Notes under the pieces: model-generated
What the model was told of the DNA's origin: nothing
The model's input: only the letters and a program-made list of their open reading frames with translations
The model's database searches: none
Position numbers and translations under genes: made by a program
Shown: positions 40,535 through 50,585 of the stretch, in pieces
How positions within the stretch are numbered: position 1 is the stretch's first letter
Layout: each line of letters opens with the position of its first letter
DNA from: Alcanivoracaceae bacterium
Lineage (GTDB): Bacteria; Pseudomonadota; Gammaproteobacteria; Pseudomonadales; Alcanivoracaceae
NCBI GenBank assembly: GCA_029212745.1
Contig: JARGOL010000003.1
Location: 250,312-314,311, forward strand
Length of the DNA: 64,000 bases
Reading direction: 5' to 3'

Positions 40535-42703
40535 CTAGATCGCCTCAAGCTTGGCAAACTGGCTCACCAGCCACTTGCTGCCAGCGTCGTCAAAATTGAT
40601 CTGCAGGCGGGCACCGGCACCATTGCCTTCGCACTGGATAATGGTGCCCTCACCAAATTTCGGATGCATCACCCGCATGCCCAGGGTCAGGCCGTCTGCT
40701 TCCTGCTGCACCACCCCGGCGCTGCGTGACGACGGCGCCGCCGGACGGCTGAAACTGCCGCGCGCGCGCACCTCTTCCACCAATTCCGCGGGAATCTCGC
40801 GAAGAAACCGCGAGGGCGCATTGTAGGTTTCCGATCCGTACAGGCGACGTGCCTCCGCATGGGTCATGTACAGCTGGCGCATGGCCCGGGTCACGCCCAC
40901 GTAGCACAGGCGCCGCTCCTCGGCGAGCCGGTCCGGGTCATCCGATGACATCTGGTGCGGGAACAGGCCTTCCTCCACGCCGGCGATGAACACCACCGGG
41001 AACTCCAGCCCCTTGGCCGAGTGCAGGGTCATCATCTGCACTGCATCATCATGCTCCCCCGCCTGCCCTTCGCCCGCCTCAAGCGCCGCATGGTCAAGGA
41101 ATGCGGTGAGCACATCCACGTCTTCTTCCAGGTCATCTTCATCAAACTGGCGCGTGGCGGTGATCAATTCGCGCAGGTTCTCCTCGCGCTGCTGGCCTTT
41201 CTCGCCCTTCTCCTTGCGGTGAAATTCCAGCAGCCCGGAGGCCTGTATGACATGCTCGGCCTGCTCCCAGAGCGCCAGGCTGTCGGTGTCCTGCTCGAGG
41301 CGATTGACCAGGTCCATGAAAGCCGCCAGCGCGCTGCTGGCACGGGACGGCAGTGCACCCGAGGTAACCAGCTGGTTGGCGGCCGCCCACATGGAGCTGC
41401 GCTGCTCGCGGGCCACCTGGCGCACCGCGTCCAGTGTTTTGGCACCGATGCCGCGGGTAGGCGTGTTGACCACCCGCTCGAAGGCGGCATCGGCATGCCG
41501 GTTGCTGACCAGGCGCAGGTAGCCCAGCGCATTCTTGATCTCGGCGCGCTCGAAGAAGCGCTGGCCACCATAGATCCGGTAGGGAATGCCGGCCTGCAGG
41601 AACGCCTCCTCCAGCACCCGGGACTGGGCGTTGGAGCGGTACAGGATGGCCATTTCCCGGCGCGCCATGCCCTCGTCCTGATGGGCCTGGGCGCGCGTGG
41701 CGATGAAGCGCGCCTCCTCCACCTCGTTGTAGGCGGCATAGACCTTGATCGGGTCCCCGTCGCCCAGGTCGGTCCACAATTCCTTGCCCAGGCGGTCGCT
41801 GTTGTTGGCAATGACGGCGTTGGCGGCCTGCAGGATGGTGCCGGTGGAGCGGTAGTTCTGCTCCAGGCGAATGGTGCGCAGATCCGGGTAATCGGAGCCC
41901 AGCTTGTGGATATTCTCGATCTTGGCACCGCGCCAGCCGTAAATGGACTGGTCGTCATCGCCGACCACCGTCAGGTCGGCACTGTCGCCCGCCAGCAGGC
42001 GCATCCAGGCGTACTGGATAGCGTTGGTATCCTGGAACTCGTCCACCAGCACATGGCGGAAACGGCGCTGGTAATGGCCGCGAATCTGGTCATTGTCGCG
42101 AAACAGCTCCAGCACCCGCAGCAGCATTTCGTTGAAATCCACCAGGCCGCCGCGGCTGCAGGCCTCCTCATAGGCGAAATAGACCCGCTGCATGGTCTCC
42201 AGGAACAGGTCGCCGCGCGGCTCTATATGCGCGGCACGCAGGCCCTCGTCCTTCTGCCCGTTGATGAACCACTGGGCCTGGCGGGCCGGCCAGCGCTGCT
42301 CGTCCAGGGCCAGCTCCTTCATCACCCGGCGCACCAGGCGCTGCTGGTCCTCGCTGTCGAGGATCTCGAAATTTTCCGGCAGGCCGGCTTCCTGGTAGTG
42401 GGCGCGCAGTAACCGATGGGCAATACCGTGGAAGGTGCCCACCCACATGCCGGAGGCGGGCATCTCCAGCAATCGCTCGATGCGACCGCGCATTTCGTGC
42501 GCCGCCTTGTTGGTGAAAGTAACCGCTAACAAACCGTACGGGCTCACCTGCTCCGTGACCACCAGAAAAGCGATGCGGTGAACGAGGACGCGGGTCTTGC
42601 CCGAACCGGCACCCGCCAGCACCAGCAAATGCCGGTCAGCAGCGGCCACCGCATCGCGCTGGGCCGGGTTCAGGTCATCAAGTAACTCTGTGACATCTTC
42701 CAT
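40535..42703 (-). CDS. uvrD: DNA helicase II (UvrD)
   Basis: A 722-residue superfamily 1 3'-5' helicase for nucleotide-excision and mismatch repair. Motifs in order: Q-motif LNPAQRDAVAAADRHLLVLA, Walker A AGAGSGKTRV (near residue 30), Ia TFTNKAAHEM, II VLVDEFQDTN, III VVGDDDQSIYGWRGA, IV LEQNYRSTGTIL, V MTLHSAKGLEFPVVF and VI EERRLCYVGVTRAM. The C-terminus with GMRVMHPKFGEGTIIQCEGNG is the Tudor-like RNA-polymerase-binding domain of UvrD/PcrA. The length matches E. coli UvrD (720). Confidence 0.97.
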   Translation of the reverse strand: MEDVTELLDDLNPAQRDAVAAADRHLLVLAGAGSGKTRVLVHRIAFLVVTEQVSPYGLLAVTFTNKAAHEMRGRIERLLEMPASGMWVGTFHGIAHRLLRAHYQEAGLPENFEILDSEDQQRLVRRVMKELALDEQRWPARQAQWFINGQKDEGLRAAHIEPRGDLFLETMQRVYFAYEEACSRGGLVDFNEMLLRVLELFRDNDQIRGHYQRRFRHVLVDEFQDTNAIQYAWMRLLAGDSADLTVVGDDDQSIYGWRGAKIENIHKLGSDYPDLRTIRLEQNYRSTGTILQAANAVIANNSDRLGKELWTDLGDGDPIKVYAAYNEVEEARFIATRAQAHQDEGMARREMAILYRSNAQSRVLEEAFLQAGIPYRIYGGQRFFERAEIKNALGYLRLVSNRHADAAFERVVNTPTRGIGAKTLDAVRQVAREQRSSMWAAANQLVTSGALPSRASSALAAFMDLVNRLEQDTDSLALWEQAEHVIQASGLLEFHRKEKGEKGQQREENLRELITATRQFDEDDLEEDVDVLTAFLDHAALEAGEGQAGEHDDAVQMMTLHSAKGLEFPVVFIAGVEEGLFPHQMSSDDPDRLAEERRLCYVGVTRAMRQLYMTHAEARRLYGSETYNAPSRFLREIPAELVEEVRARGSFSRPAAPSSRSAGVVQQEADGLTLGMRVMHPKFGEGTIIQCEGNGAGARLQINFDDAGSKWLVSQFAKLEAI

Positions 42704-42821
42704 GGGGACGGGATTCTAGCAGGCCTGCGGCAAAAGCGCGTGGCGCATGCGGACGGTTTCTTCGGCCGCGCAGGGGAGCTAAACTGGTGTACCAAAACCT
42801 CGGGCCGAGGATAACAAAGTC

Positions 42822-45686
42822 GTGCTTGTCGACACTGATCACAACAATATGGCCCGCAGCGACCTGCTGGGAGAGCAGACTCGCCGCCTCTACCGCGCCA
42901 TGCCGGTGATGAACCTCATGGAGCCGGTCTGTGCGGCCATCATTGCGTGGATGTACTGGGACACCCCGGTGGACCACCTGAGCCTGATCTCCTGGTCCGT
43001 ACTGGTGTTCGGCATCGCCTTCCTGCGCTTTGTCGCCGGCACCCTGTACCGCCATCTGGCGCCGGACATGGACAACTCGCGCCTGTGGCGCCTGCTGGCC
43101 CTGGTGCTGACCACCGCCGGCAGCGGCTGTTTCGCCTTCGCAGCGATCCATTTCAACCCGGCCGAGACCCTGTTTGCCCCGCAGCTGATCACCCAGCAGG
43201 CCATCTTTGCCTCGCTCACCGCGATGATGGGCATGGTGGCGTTCACCAGTTATGCCATTTACCTGCCTGCATCCACCGCCTACCTCATCGCCATCCAGGC
43301 CACCATCGCCGTGCGCGTATCCAGCAGCCCCTCTGACGACGCCCTGATGCTGGGCTCCCTGGCCTGGCTGATGCTGTGCCTGTTGCTGGTGGCAGCGCTG
43401 ATGATTCACCGCGCGACCATGGATTCCCTGCGTCTGCAGTTCAAGAACCTGGCGCTGATTGACTACCTGGACCGCGCCCGCGGCGATGCCGAAACCCTGA
43501 ACGAGAAACTCACCCGGGAAATCTACGAGCGCAAGCAGGCCAAGCAGAACCTGCAGGACGCCAATGACCGGCTGGAATCCATGGTGCTGGAACGGACCCG
43601 GGCCCTGGAAGGCACCAACCGCGAGCTGTCCGCCACCAGCCAGCGCCTGCAGCTGGCCCTGGATGCCTCCAATATCGGCCTGTGGGACTGGAACCTGCAA
43701 ACCGGCGACACCTACCACTCCAACTTCGACCGCCTGCTGGGCTACGGCGAGGAACGCTTCACCAATTTCGTCACCGACCTGGAGCCGCTGGTTAGCCCGG
43801 AGGACTGGCCGCGACTGAAGCGCGCCATGGTGGCCCACTTCAAGGGCAAGACCAGCCGCTACCACGCGGTCTACCGGATTCGCCACGCCGACGGCCACTG
43901 GCGCTGGCTTGAGGACGAAGGCCGGGTGGTGGAATGGAACAGCGAAGGCAAGGCGTCACGGATGATCGGCACGCGCCGCGACATCACCGTGGACAAGGAA
44001 GCCGAGGACCAGCTGCGGCTGGCAGCCACCGTGTTCGAAAACGCCTCCGAGGGCATCCTGATCTTCGACACCGATTTCCGCTTCCTTGCCGTCAACGACT
44101 GTTTTACCCGCCTCAGCGGTTTCACTGAGGAAGAAGTGCACGGCAAGCTGATGATGGAAGTCAGTCACAGCAGTGAAGAAAATGCCGAGCTCTACCGGGA
44201 GGTGGCAGAGTCGGTGCGCAACGAAGGCTTCTGGCAGGGCGAGCTGACCGAGCGGCGCAAGAACGGCGAGCAGTACCCGGTGTGGATGCAGCTGTCCGCC
44301 GTGTACGATGATGACGGCCAGGTGACGCATTATGTGGGCATGTTCTCGGACCTGACGGCACGCAAGGAAGCCGAAGAGAAGGTGCAGTTCCTGTCCAACT
44401 ACGACCGCCTCACCGGGCTGGCCAACCGGACTGTTTTCCGGGAGAAGCTGCACAAGTCCCTGGCCCTGGCACGGCTCAACCGCGAACGGGTTGCCCTCAT
44501 GTGCCTGGACCTTGACCGCTTCCGGCCGATCAACGATTCGCTCGGTCACGAGGTGGGTGACCGCCTGCTTCGCGCTGCCGGCGAGCGCCTCAAGGCACTG
44601 GACCTGGATGACAACAACCTGGCCCGTATCGGCGGTGACGAGTTCTGCCTGATCGTCGAGGGCTATGACGACGAAACTTCGGTCGACAAGCTCAGCAAGG
44701 ACATCATCAGCGCCATGCGCAAGCCGTTCAATATTGACGGCCATGAGCTGCTCCTCGGCGTCAGTATCGGCATCAGCGTGTTCCCCGATCACGGCAAGGA
44801 AGCGCAGACCCTTATCAACCAGTCGGACCTGGCCGTGCACCAGGCCAAACGGATGGGCGGCAACAACTTCCAGTTCTACCGCCAGGACCTGCGCGCCGCG
44901 TCGGTGGAACAGCTGGCACTGGAAACCAGCCTGCGCAAGGCCATCTTCAAGAACGAGTTCGTTGTCCACTACCAGCCCAAGGTGGAGCTGGACGACAACC
45001 GCATCAACAGCGCCGAAGCGCTGGTGCGCTGGCAACATCCCACCATGGGGCTGCTCTTTCCCAAGGACTTCATCCCGCTGGCGGAAGAGTCCGGCCTTAT
45101 TTCCGCGATCAGCGAATGGGTGCTGGAACGCTCATGCCGCCAGGCTGCCAACTGGCTCAAACAGGGCCGGGAAGTGAAGGTATCGGTGAACCTTTCAGCC
45201 CACCAGCTTCGCAAGGGCGATCTGGTGGAAACCGTGGACCGGGTGCTCGGCCTGACCAACCTGCCGCCGGCCCTGCTTGAACTGGAGCTTACCGAAAGCC
45301 TGATCATGGAAGACCTGGACAAGAACATCGAGATTCTTTCCAGCCTGCGTCGGCGTGGCATCGGGCTGTCTCTGGATGACTTTGGTACCGGCTATTCGTC
45401 GCTCAGTTATCTCAAGCGCTTCCCGGTGGACACGCTGAAGATTGATCGCTCCTTCGTTGAAGAGCTGCACAGCAACCCGGACGACGCCGCCATCACCCGG
45501 GCCATCATCGACATGGCGCACAGCCTCAACATGCGCGTGGTGGCCGAAGGTGTGGAGGAACAGGCCCAGTCCGATGTCCTCGCCGACATGGGCTGCGACG
45601 CGATCCAGGGCTGGTTGATCAGCAAGGCCATCAGTGAGAACGATTTCCTTTCCCTGCTGCAGGACCAGGACCAGCGCGTCGGCTGA
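42822..45686 (+). CDS. Membrane PAS-PAS-GGDEF-EAL cyclic-di-GMP protein
   Basis: A 954-residue inner-membrane signalling protein. The N-terminal 200 residues hold five or six helices (MASE-like sensor), then a coiled coil (210-275), a PAS-3-type domain (270-390), a second PAS domain (400-515), GGDEF (523-690) and EAL (700-945). The diguanylate cyclase site is intact (RIGGDEF, 602-608), but the allosteric RxxD inhibitory site five residues before it is absent. The phosphodiesterase core also looks intact: AEALVRWQHP (EAL at 732-734), ELELTESLIMED, LDDFGTGYSSLSYL and KIDRSFV. It could make or degrade c-di-GMP. The start is a GTG at 42822 with GAGG upstream; an ATG at 42849 is a weaker alternative. 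Confidence 0.94.
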   Translation: MLVDTDHNNMARSDLLGEQTRRLYRAMPVMNLMEPVCAAIIAWMYWDTPVDHLSLISWSVLVFGIAFLRFVAGTLYRHLAPDMDNSRLWRLLALVLTTAGSGCFAFAAIHFNPAETLFAPQLITQQAIFASLTAMMGMVAFTSYAIYLPASTAYLIAIQATIAVRVSSSPSDDALMLGSLAWLMLCLLLVAALMIHRATMDSLRLQFKNLALIDYLDRARGDAETLNEKLTREIYERKQAKQNLQDANDRLESMVLERTRALEGTNRELSATSQRLQLALDASNIGLWDWNLQTGDTYHSNFDRLLGYGEERFTNFVTDLEPLVSPEDWPRLKRAMVAHFKGKTSRYHAVYRIRHADGHWRWLEDEGRVVEWNSEGKASRMIGTRRDITVDKEAEDQLRLAATVFENASEGILIFDTDFRFLAVNDCFTRLSGFTEEEVHGKLMMEVSHSSEENAELYREVAESVRNEGFWQGELTERRKNGEQYPVWMQLSAVYDDDGQVTHYVGMFSDLTARKEAEEKVQFLSNYDRLTGLANRTVFREKLHKSLALARLNRERVALMCLDLDRFRPINDSLGHEVGDRLLRAAGERLKALDLDDNNLARIGGDEFCLIVEGYDDETSVDKLSKDIISAMRKPFNIDGHELLLGVSIGISVFPDHGKEAQTLINQSDLAVHQAKRMGGNNFQFYRQDLRAASVEQLALETSLRKAIFKNEFVVHYQPKVELDDNRINSAEALVRWQHPTMGLLFPKDFIPLAEESGLISAISEWVLERSCRQAANWLKQGREVKVSVNLSAHQLRKGDLVETVDRVLGLTNLPPALLELELTESLIMEDLDKNIEILSSLRRRGIGLSLDDFGTGYSSLSYLKRFPVDTLKIDRSFVEELHSNPDDAAITRAIIDMAHSLNMRVVAEGVEEQAQSDVLADMGCDAIQGWLISKAISENDFLSLLQDQDQRVG

Positions 45687-45760
45687 CCGACAGCTATCGC
45701 CTTTACCTCCCCGGCACAGGGGTCCATCATGATCAGGACACCTCAGACCAGGGGACGACC

Positions 45761-46402
45761 ATGTTTCACCGTACGATTGCCTGTACCGCGCTTCTCGCCA
45801 TGGCACTGCCCTGTGCCGCCCAGGACAATGGCCTGAAAGGCTCACTGGGTGCCAACGTGGCGCTGCTGTCCGACTCCGACGTCAACGCTGCCGGCACCAG
45901 CCTGGACGCCGATGGCACCGCCTACGCCCTGCGCGCTGCATTCGGTACCGATACTGTTTCGGTCTATGCCGATCGCCAGGATGCCAGTCATGACGGCACC
46001 ATCCAGGGCGCGAAGTTTGATACCGACGTCACCGAGACCCGTGTCGGCGTGGGCATTCACAGCAGCACACCAACAGTGGTCATCAGTGGTTACCTGGAGC
46101 GCTATGACATCGACGCCGATATCGATTTCGGTGTTGCCAACGTGCGCGGTGACGACGATGGTGCCGGCGTACACATCGGTTTCGAGACAAAAACCTCGGA
46201 TGCCGCCGCCATCTACGCGCGCGCCGGTTACCTCAGCCTGGGTGATTCGGACGGCCCGGAATTCATTGGCGGGGTAAAAGCGCTGGTGAGCGACAACGTC
46301 AATGTCTACGGCGAGTACCGGGCATTACGCCTGAACGGTGATCCCGGCTTTGTTGATTTCGACATGGATGACATTCGCCTCGGTGCCAACTTCACCTTCT
46401 GA
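45761..46402 (+). CDS. Predicted outer-membrane beta-barrel protein
   Basis: A 213-residue exported protein: signal peptide MFHRTIACTALLAMALPCAAQ, then regularly alternating strands (SLGANVALLSDSDVNAAG, VYADRQDASHDG, RVGVGIHSSTPTVVISGYLERYDIDADIDFG, VYGEYRALRLNG) and a C-terminal strand ending in LGANFTF, the Bam recognition pattern. The acidic composition is typical of marine surface proteins. It resembles porin-like or YfaZ-type small barrels; no specific family can be claimed. AGGGGACG precedes the ATG. It converges with the four-gene exported-protein operon. Confidence 0.75.
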   Translation: MFHRTIACTALLAMALPCAAQDNGLKGSLGANVALLSDSDVNAAGTSLDADGTAYALRAAFGTDTVSVYADRQDASHDGTIQGAKFDTDVTETRVGVGIHSSTPTVVISGYLERYDIDADIDFGVANVRGDDDGAGVHIGFETKTSDAAAIYARAGYLSLGDSDGPEFIGGVKALVSDNVNVYGEYRALRLNGDPGFVDFDMDDIRLGANFTF

Positions 46403-46431
46403 CCCGATCTCACACGCCGGGTCAGGGAGCG

Positions 46432-48651
46432 CTATTTCGGCAACAGGGAGATGGTGCTCTTGAGGGTGGCCGCCGGGATCACCACGCGGCCAAGTGCATC
46501 ATCACCGAAATACACATCGGAGTGCAGCACCTGGCCGGCCGGCGCGCCGCCGGGCAGACTCACTCCGATACTTGCATCGGTCATTCGCGCAGCCGCAGAA
46601 GCACCCACAAGGATCTTGTTTTCAAGGGTCAGCATGGGCGGCTCGCCGGGGCCAGCCTCGTTTCTCGCCATCACTTCCAGCCTTCCCTCGCTGAGGGCAA
46701 AGTCGCCCGTCATGTTGGCAAAGCGCAGCGCCACTTCGGGGCGCCCGGGTTCGGCAATAGACCAGTAGGAGCCGTTGCCTGATGCCAGCTGCATGGTGGC
46801 GGTGTCGCTGAGTGGGCTCAGCCGTACGCCGGCGCTGTAGGCAAGAAAATTCTCGCCATCCGGCGGCGGCGACAGCCGGAAGTTCATCAGCCCTTCGAGA
46901 TTCATATCCACGCTGGCGATGTCGGCACGGTCATCACCGGTGGGCAGCTTCACCCCGCTGAGCAATCCGGTGAGCTGCATCCGCGCCCGCGGCGACATCA
47001 GGTCGATGCCGCCATCCCAGTTGTCTGGTGCCGCCGTGCCCGCCCAGGTGTTCTTCAGCCAGATGCGCATGTCATCCGCGCCCAGCAAAAAACTGGAGCC
47101 GAGGAAACCGATACCCACGTTGACCTCACCGCGCGGACACGCCGGGCTCAGGGACGAGCAGGTATCGGCAATCATGAAATGCGTGCCCTTCTCCCAGTTG
47201 AAGCCCTGGGTGTTGCCATCAAACGTCTGCGTCGTGATCAGCACATCCGCCATCATGCCCTGGTTACGACTGCCGCCGCCGGGGTCCGATTCACTGCCAC
47301 CGGGGTACAGGGCAATGCTGGAATTGATATTGGCGAGCGTATATATCAGCCCCCAGTTCCAGCTTTCAGGTGCCATGCTGTCGGCGCTGGCCGTGACCCG
47401 ATTCGAGTACGCGAGCAGGTTGCCATCACGGATCAGGTGCAGCAGCGCGCCACCATCGGTGCGGGCAATGCTGGCGTCGTAGCCACTGATGTGGCCCACC
47501 TGCAGGTCCAGCAGCTGGCCTCCGGCCCCGGCACACCCCGAACCGTGGGTGCCCGCACCCCAGCACAGTCCGCCCGGTCCTGCGCCGCCCGCGGCCACGG
47601 CGTCAATGGTGATGGAGGGAAAATCGAATCCCCAGGGCACACGCACACCGGCGGCGTTCTGCAGGTTTCGCCAGTCACCGAACTCCAGCAGCATGTGGTT
47701 GCCCCCGGCCCGGCCCACCAGCCAGCGCAGATCATCCGGCCCAACGGTATCCCCCTGATTCTTCTTGTAGTTCCAGCGAATGCCGAGATTCAGGCCTTCG
47801 GTGCGCGCACTCTGGTCATACGCACCGGCCACTTCACTGCCGTCCCAGGCACCACCGGATCGCACCAGCACTTCGGCATCGTAGAGACGCCCCTGCCAGC
47901 CAAAATTGATCATTGGCCGGTCGTTGGCCGTGATTGATTGCAGGTCCTGGTCCGGGTGAAACTTGTAAAGCAGGTCGAAGTTGAGCAGGAAATCGGTATC
48001 CCCGGCGATGCGCAGCGCGTCGCCCTGCATGCCCACCGATCCTGAAGGCATGTCCCAGACGAAATCCAGGTTATCCAGGGTCAGGTTGGCGTGGTAGTAC
48101 CAGTTCTGCTGGTAGAACCAGCGTGCGTCCTCGATGCCCAGATACAGCGAGGCATCGTTGTCGCTGCCGTCATTGAACAGCACGCCCCTGTTCGCCAGCT
48201 GGAATGACAACGGCATATACAACACCCAACGGCCAAACGACCGGCCCGGGTCGGATGACAGGGTCAGGCTGTCCATGGCAATCCGCGCGCGGTCCATCTG
48301 CGCGTCCAGTGCCAGATAGGCATCGCCCCCAAGGGATCCGACGTCCACTGTGGCCTGCCACAAGGCAGGTGCGCTGCCAACTTGCTGCACGCTGACCGCG
48401 CCCGAGGAGAGCGTATTTGCCAGTGCCGGCGTCTGTGAGTCCACCTGCCATTTGAGCGACTGCGCCGAGGCCTCCCCGTCCACGGATAGGGACAGGCCAT
48501 CCCGGGCATCCACGCTCTGCAGCTGCGCATCGGTCATTCGCTCCAGCGCGTGGGCGCCTGACACCGGCAGCATCGACGCCACCAGCATCAGCACCGGCAG
48601 CCAGAAACCTTCGTGCGGCATGGCGCCGCTAACAGAATTGCGAGGCGCCAT
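46432..48651 (-). CDS. Large exported protein, FilF-like, last gene of a four-gene exported-protein operon
   Basis: A 739-residue exported protein with a signal peptide (cleavage after HA near residue 35). The mature N-terminus LERMTDAQLQSVDARDGL (36-53) matches the motif found at the same place in the three upstream gene products. The rest is strand-rich, with alternating hydrophobic and aromatic residues, Gly/Asp/Asn-rich turns and four Cys in two close pairs (LCWGAGTHGSGC, DTCSSLSPAC). I recall similar proteins labelled FilF-like or putative pilus-system proteins in Acinetobacter and relatives; that link is unverified. The start overlaps the upstream gene by 23 bases; an ATG at 48621 would begin just after it. 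No strong ribosome-binding site precedes either. Confidence 0.68.
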   Translation of the reverse strand: MAPRNSVSGAMPHEGFWLPVLMLVASMLPVSGAHALERMTDAQLQSVDARDGLSLSVDGEASAQSLKWQVDSQTPALANTLSSGAVSVQQVGSAPALWQATVDVGSLGGDAYLALDAQMDRARIAMDSLTLSSDPGRSFGRWVLYMPLSFQLANRGVLFNDGSDNDASLYLGIEDARWFYQQNWYYHANLTLDNLDFVWDMPSGSVGMQGDALRIAGDTDFLLNFDLLYKFHPDQDLQSITANDRPMINFGWQGRLYDAEVLVRSGGAWDGSEVAGAYDQSARTEGLNLGIRWNYKKNQGDTVGPDDLRWLVGRAGGNHMLLEFGDWRNLQNAAGVRVPWGFDFPSITIDAVAAGGAGPGGLCWGAGTHGSGCAGAGGQLLDLQVGHISGYDASIARTDGGALLHLIRDGNLLAYSNRVTASADSMAPESWNWGLIYTLANINSSIALYPGGSESDPGGGSRNQGMMADVLITTQTFDGNTQGFNWEKGTHFMIADTCSSLSPACPRGEVNVGIGFLGSSFLLGADDMRIWLKNTWAGTAAPDNWDGGIDLMSPRARMQLTGLLSGVKLPTGDDRADIASVDMNLEGLMNFRLSPPPDGENFLAYSAGVRLSPLSDTATMQLASGNGSYWSIAEPGRPEVALRFANMTGDFALSEGRLEVMARNEAGPGEPPMLTLENKILVGASAAARMTDASIGVSLPGGAPAGQVLHSDVYFGDDALGRVVIPAATLKSTISLLPK

Positions 48652-49912
48652 AACAGTTCTGTGCCGGGCTGAGGTTGAATTCCGGGTTGGACACCGTGTA
48701 GCCGGGGGCGGCCAGCAGACTCAGCGCGTCGCCGAGGCTGAGGTTACCGAGGCTGGCAGAGCCATTCACATCCAGCAGCTTGACTGCCGGCGCATTCAGC
48801 CACCAGCCGGTGTTGGCCGGCACGGCGTACGCACTGTCGCACCGCGCCGTGGCATAGGCGGAGTTGCAGCTGTCAAAGGCGCCCGGCGGCAACGTATTGG
48901 TCGGCGTGTCCTTGGCATAACGCGGGTAGGCCACCGGCTCACGCTGGAACGACAGGAAGAAATCCGAAGTCTCATCGAAGACCAGATGATGCACAGCCCG
49001 AAGGTCTGCATTCAGTGAGGCATAGGCATTGCCCAGCAAGGCATCAGCCAGGTCGCCAACAATATTCTGGCCCTCCAGGCTCAGCTGCGCGGCACGCAGG
49101 CTCAGGTTGGACATGCGCGTGCCGGCCACATCCACGAACAGGGCATCCGAAAGAGCCGTGCCACAATCATCCACGGTGGTCGCGGTCCGCCCTTTGCAGC
49201 CATAGGCATCAAGGGGAATTGGAACGCCGAGGCAGAAATTGCCAATCAGGCCGCCAAGACAGACATTCGCCCGCACCCGCATGGTGATCGACATTTCCGC
49301 GCCCAGGAACCCGGAGACAGAGTTTATCCCGGAATGGCAGCCAAGCACGCCGTTGCCGACGCTGGCCCCGGTGTCGCAGGTTGTGGCCACCGCTGTGTTT
49401 TCCTGGTTGATCGCTCCGTTGTTGTAATAGCGCCGGCCCACGCTGATGGCGCCGTCCGCCTGTTCCGCGCCAATCTTGATGCCCACCACTTCACGCAGGC
49501 TGGGTGAGTCGGCGTTCTTTATGGCCAGCTCGATATAGGGCCGCTTGAGCAGGAAGTCGCTGAGCGGATCCCCCGGGCCATTGCCGGTAACGTTCTTGCC
49601 CATGAAAGTGGCGTAGTCCAGATCCACGTCGCAGCCTTTGCTGGCGGAAATGAAATCATTGACACCGCCACAGCCGAGCTGGAGTTTTGACAGATTCAGG
49701 TTGAGCGCCAATTCGCCATCAAGCCCCATGCGATAGAAATCAAACGGCTGCGAGTACGCATTGCTGCCGGTGAGTTCCGAGCCTGTGATGTGGTCCGAGA
49801 CGAACAGCCCCTGTGCGACCACGGCGGACAGGTCGGTGTCGTCCAGCGGGGTCAGTGCCGCTGTCTCAGCGGCCAGCAGCGGCATAAGGGCAGCGGCAAA
49901 TGCTGCCCGCAT
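48629..49912 (-). CDS. Cysteine-rich exported protein of the four-gene operon
   Basis: A 427-residue exported protein. The ATG at 49912 has CGGGAG upstream and begins a signal peptide (MRAAFAAALMPLLAAETAA), followed by LTPLDDTDLSAVVAQGL (20-36), the shared N-terminal motif. A longer frame upstream overlaps the next gene and is not used. The mature protein has many Cys in short loops (LGCGG, KGCDV, TTCDTG, LGCHSG, VCLGG, FCLGV, YGCKG, DDCGT, DSCNS, ARCDS, NCYG, QFC at the end), indicating multiple disulfides formed outside the cytoplasm. Several strand-like repeats (MSNLSLRAAQLSLEG, ASLGNLSLGDALSLL) suggest a beta-rich fold. Function unknown. Confidence 0.68.
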   Translation of the reverse strand: MRAAFAAALMPLLAAETAALTPLDDTDLSAVVAQGLFVSDHITGSELTGSNAYSQPFDFYRMGLDGELALNLNLSKLQLGCGGVNDFISASKGCDVDLDYATFMGKNVTGNGPGDPLSDFLLKRPYIELAIKNADSPSLREVVGIKIGAEQADGAISVGRRYYNNGAINQENTAVATTCDTGASVGNGVLGCHSGINSVSGFLGAEMSITMRVRANVCLGGLIGNFCLGVPIPLDAYGCKGRTATTVDDCGTALSDALFVDVAGTRMSNLSLRAAQLSLEGQNIVGDLADALLGNAYASLNADLRAVHHLVFDETSDFFLSFQREPVAYPRYAKDTPTNTLPPGAFDSCNSAYATARCDSAYAVPANTGWWLNAPAVKLLDVNGSASLGNLSLGDALSLLAAPGYTVSNPEFNLSPAQNCYGASQFC

Positions 49913-49949
49913 CACTAGCTCCCGGAATCCTGTCACCGCGCGCTCCACC

Positions 49950-50576
49950 TCAGTACCCGTACATCTGCATGCGGCCATCGAAGCGCAGCCGGGCCGGCCC
50001 ATTGGCCCCGCCCGGTCCATCTGCCACGCGCAGGCCCAGGGCTGACCCTGTGACGTCGTTGAGCAGGTAACCAGTGGCTCCAAACTCTGCAGAGATACGA
50101 TCAACGTTCAGAAACACCTCACCATCACCGTAAAAAGCCGCGTTGGCCGCCAGTGCGGAATGGTCATAGGACAGCTGCACCACTGGCCGGTTGTTGGCGT
50201 CAAAGCCGGATGGAAAACGCGCCTGACAGGCCGCATCGCAATAGCCCGACGCGGTTGCCGGCGTTTGTTCCGAATCGAGCCAGACACGGTTCAGGGAAAA
50301 CAGGCCGTAGTAGTTTTTCAGCACCAGCCAGGTGCCGGGCCGGTCATTGAACTGCAACGCCAACCGGCAATCCGGGGCACCATTGGGATGCGCACTGCCG
50401 TCCGGACAGGACAGGGGTGTAATGGTGGCGCCGGCACGGTCCGCATTGATCAGGAACTCAACGTTCACCGCTATGCCCTCACCACCGCTGACACCAGCCA
50501 ACGTGCCGTCATCCAGCGGCTCAAGCGCCAGGACAGGAAACGGCAACAGCATCAGCAACAGGGCAAATCGCATCAT
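49950..50576 (-). CDS. Small exported protein of the four-gene operon
   Basis: A 208-residue exported protein with the clearest form of the shared pattern: signal peptide MMRFALLLMLLPFPVLA, then LEPLDDGTLAGVSGGEGI (18-35) and a strand AVNVEFLINAD. Four cysteines (SCPDG, DCRLA, YCDAACQ) may pair. The body is strand-rich and ends in MQMYGY. AGGAGC before the ATG is a strong site. It lies 9 bases after the first gene and 37 bases before the third in the operon. Function unknown; the LDD-LAxVxGxxGI pattern recalls exported surface proteins seen in Acinetobacter and Marinobacter. Confidence 0.68.
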   Translation of the reverse strand: MMRFALLLMLLPFPVLALEPLDDGTLAGVSGGEGIAVNVEFLINADRAGATITPLSCPDGSAHPNGAPDCRLALQFNDRPGTWLVLKNYYGLFSLNRVWLDSEQTPATASGYCDAACQARFPSGFDANNRPVVQLSYDHSALAANAAFYGDGEVFLNVDRISAEFGATGYLLNDVTGSALGLRVADGPGGANGPARLRFDGRMQMYGY

Positions 50577-50585
50577 GGCGGGCTC

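Noticed and set aside
40955..42412. A 485-codon plus-strand frame within uvrD
   Set aside because: It is antisense to helicase motifs and has atypical composition; no ribosome-binding site or domain.
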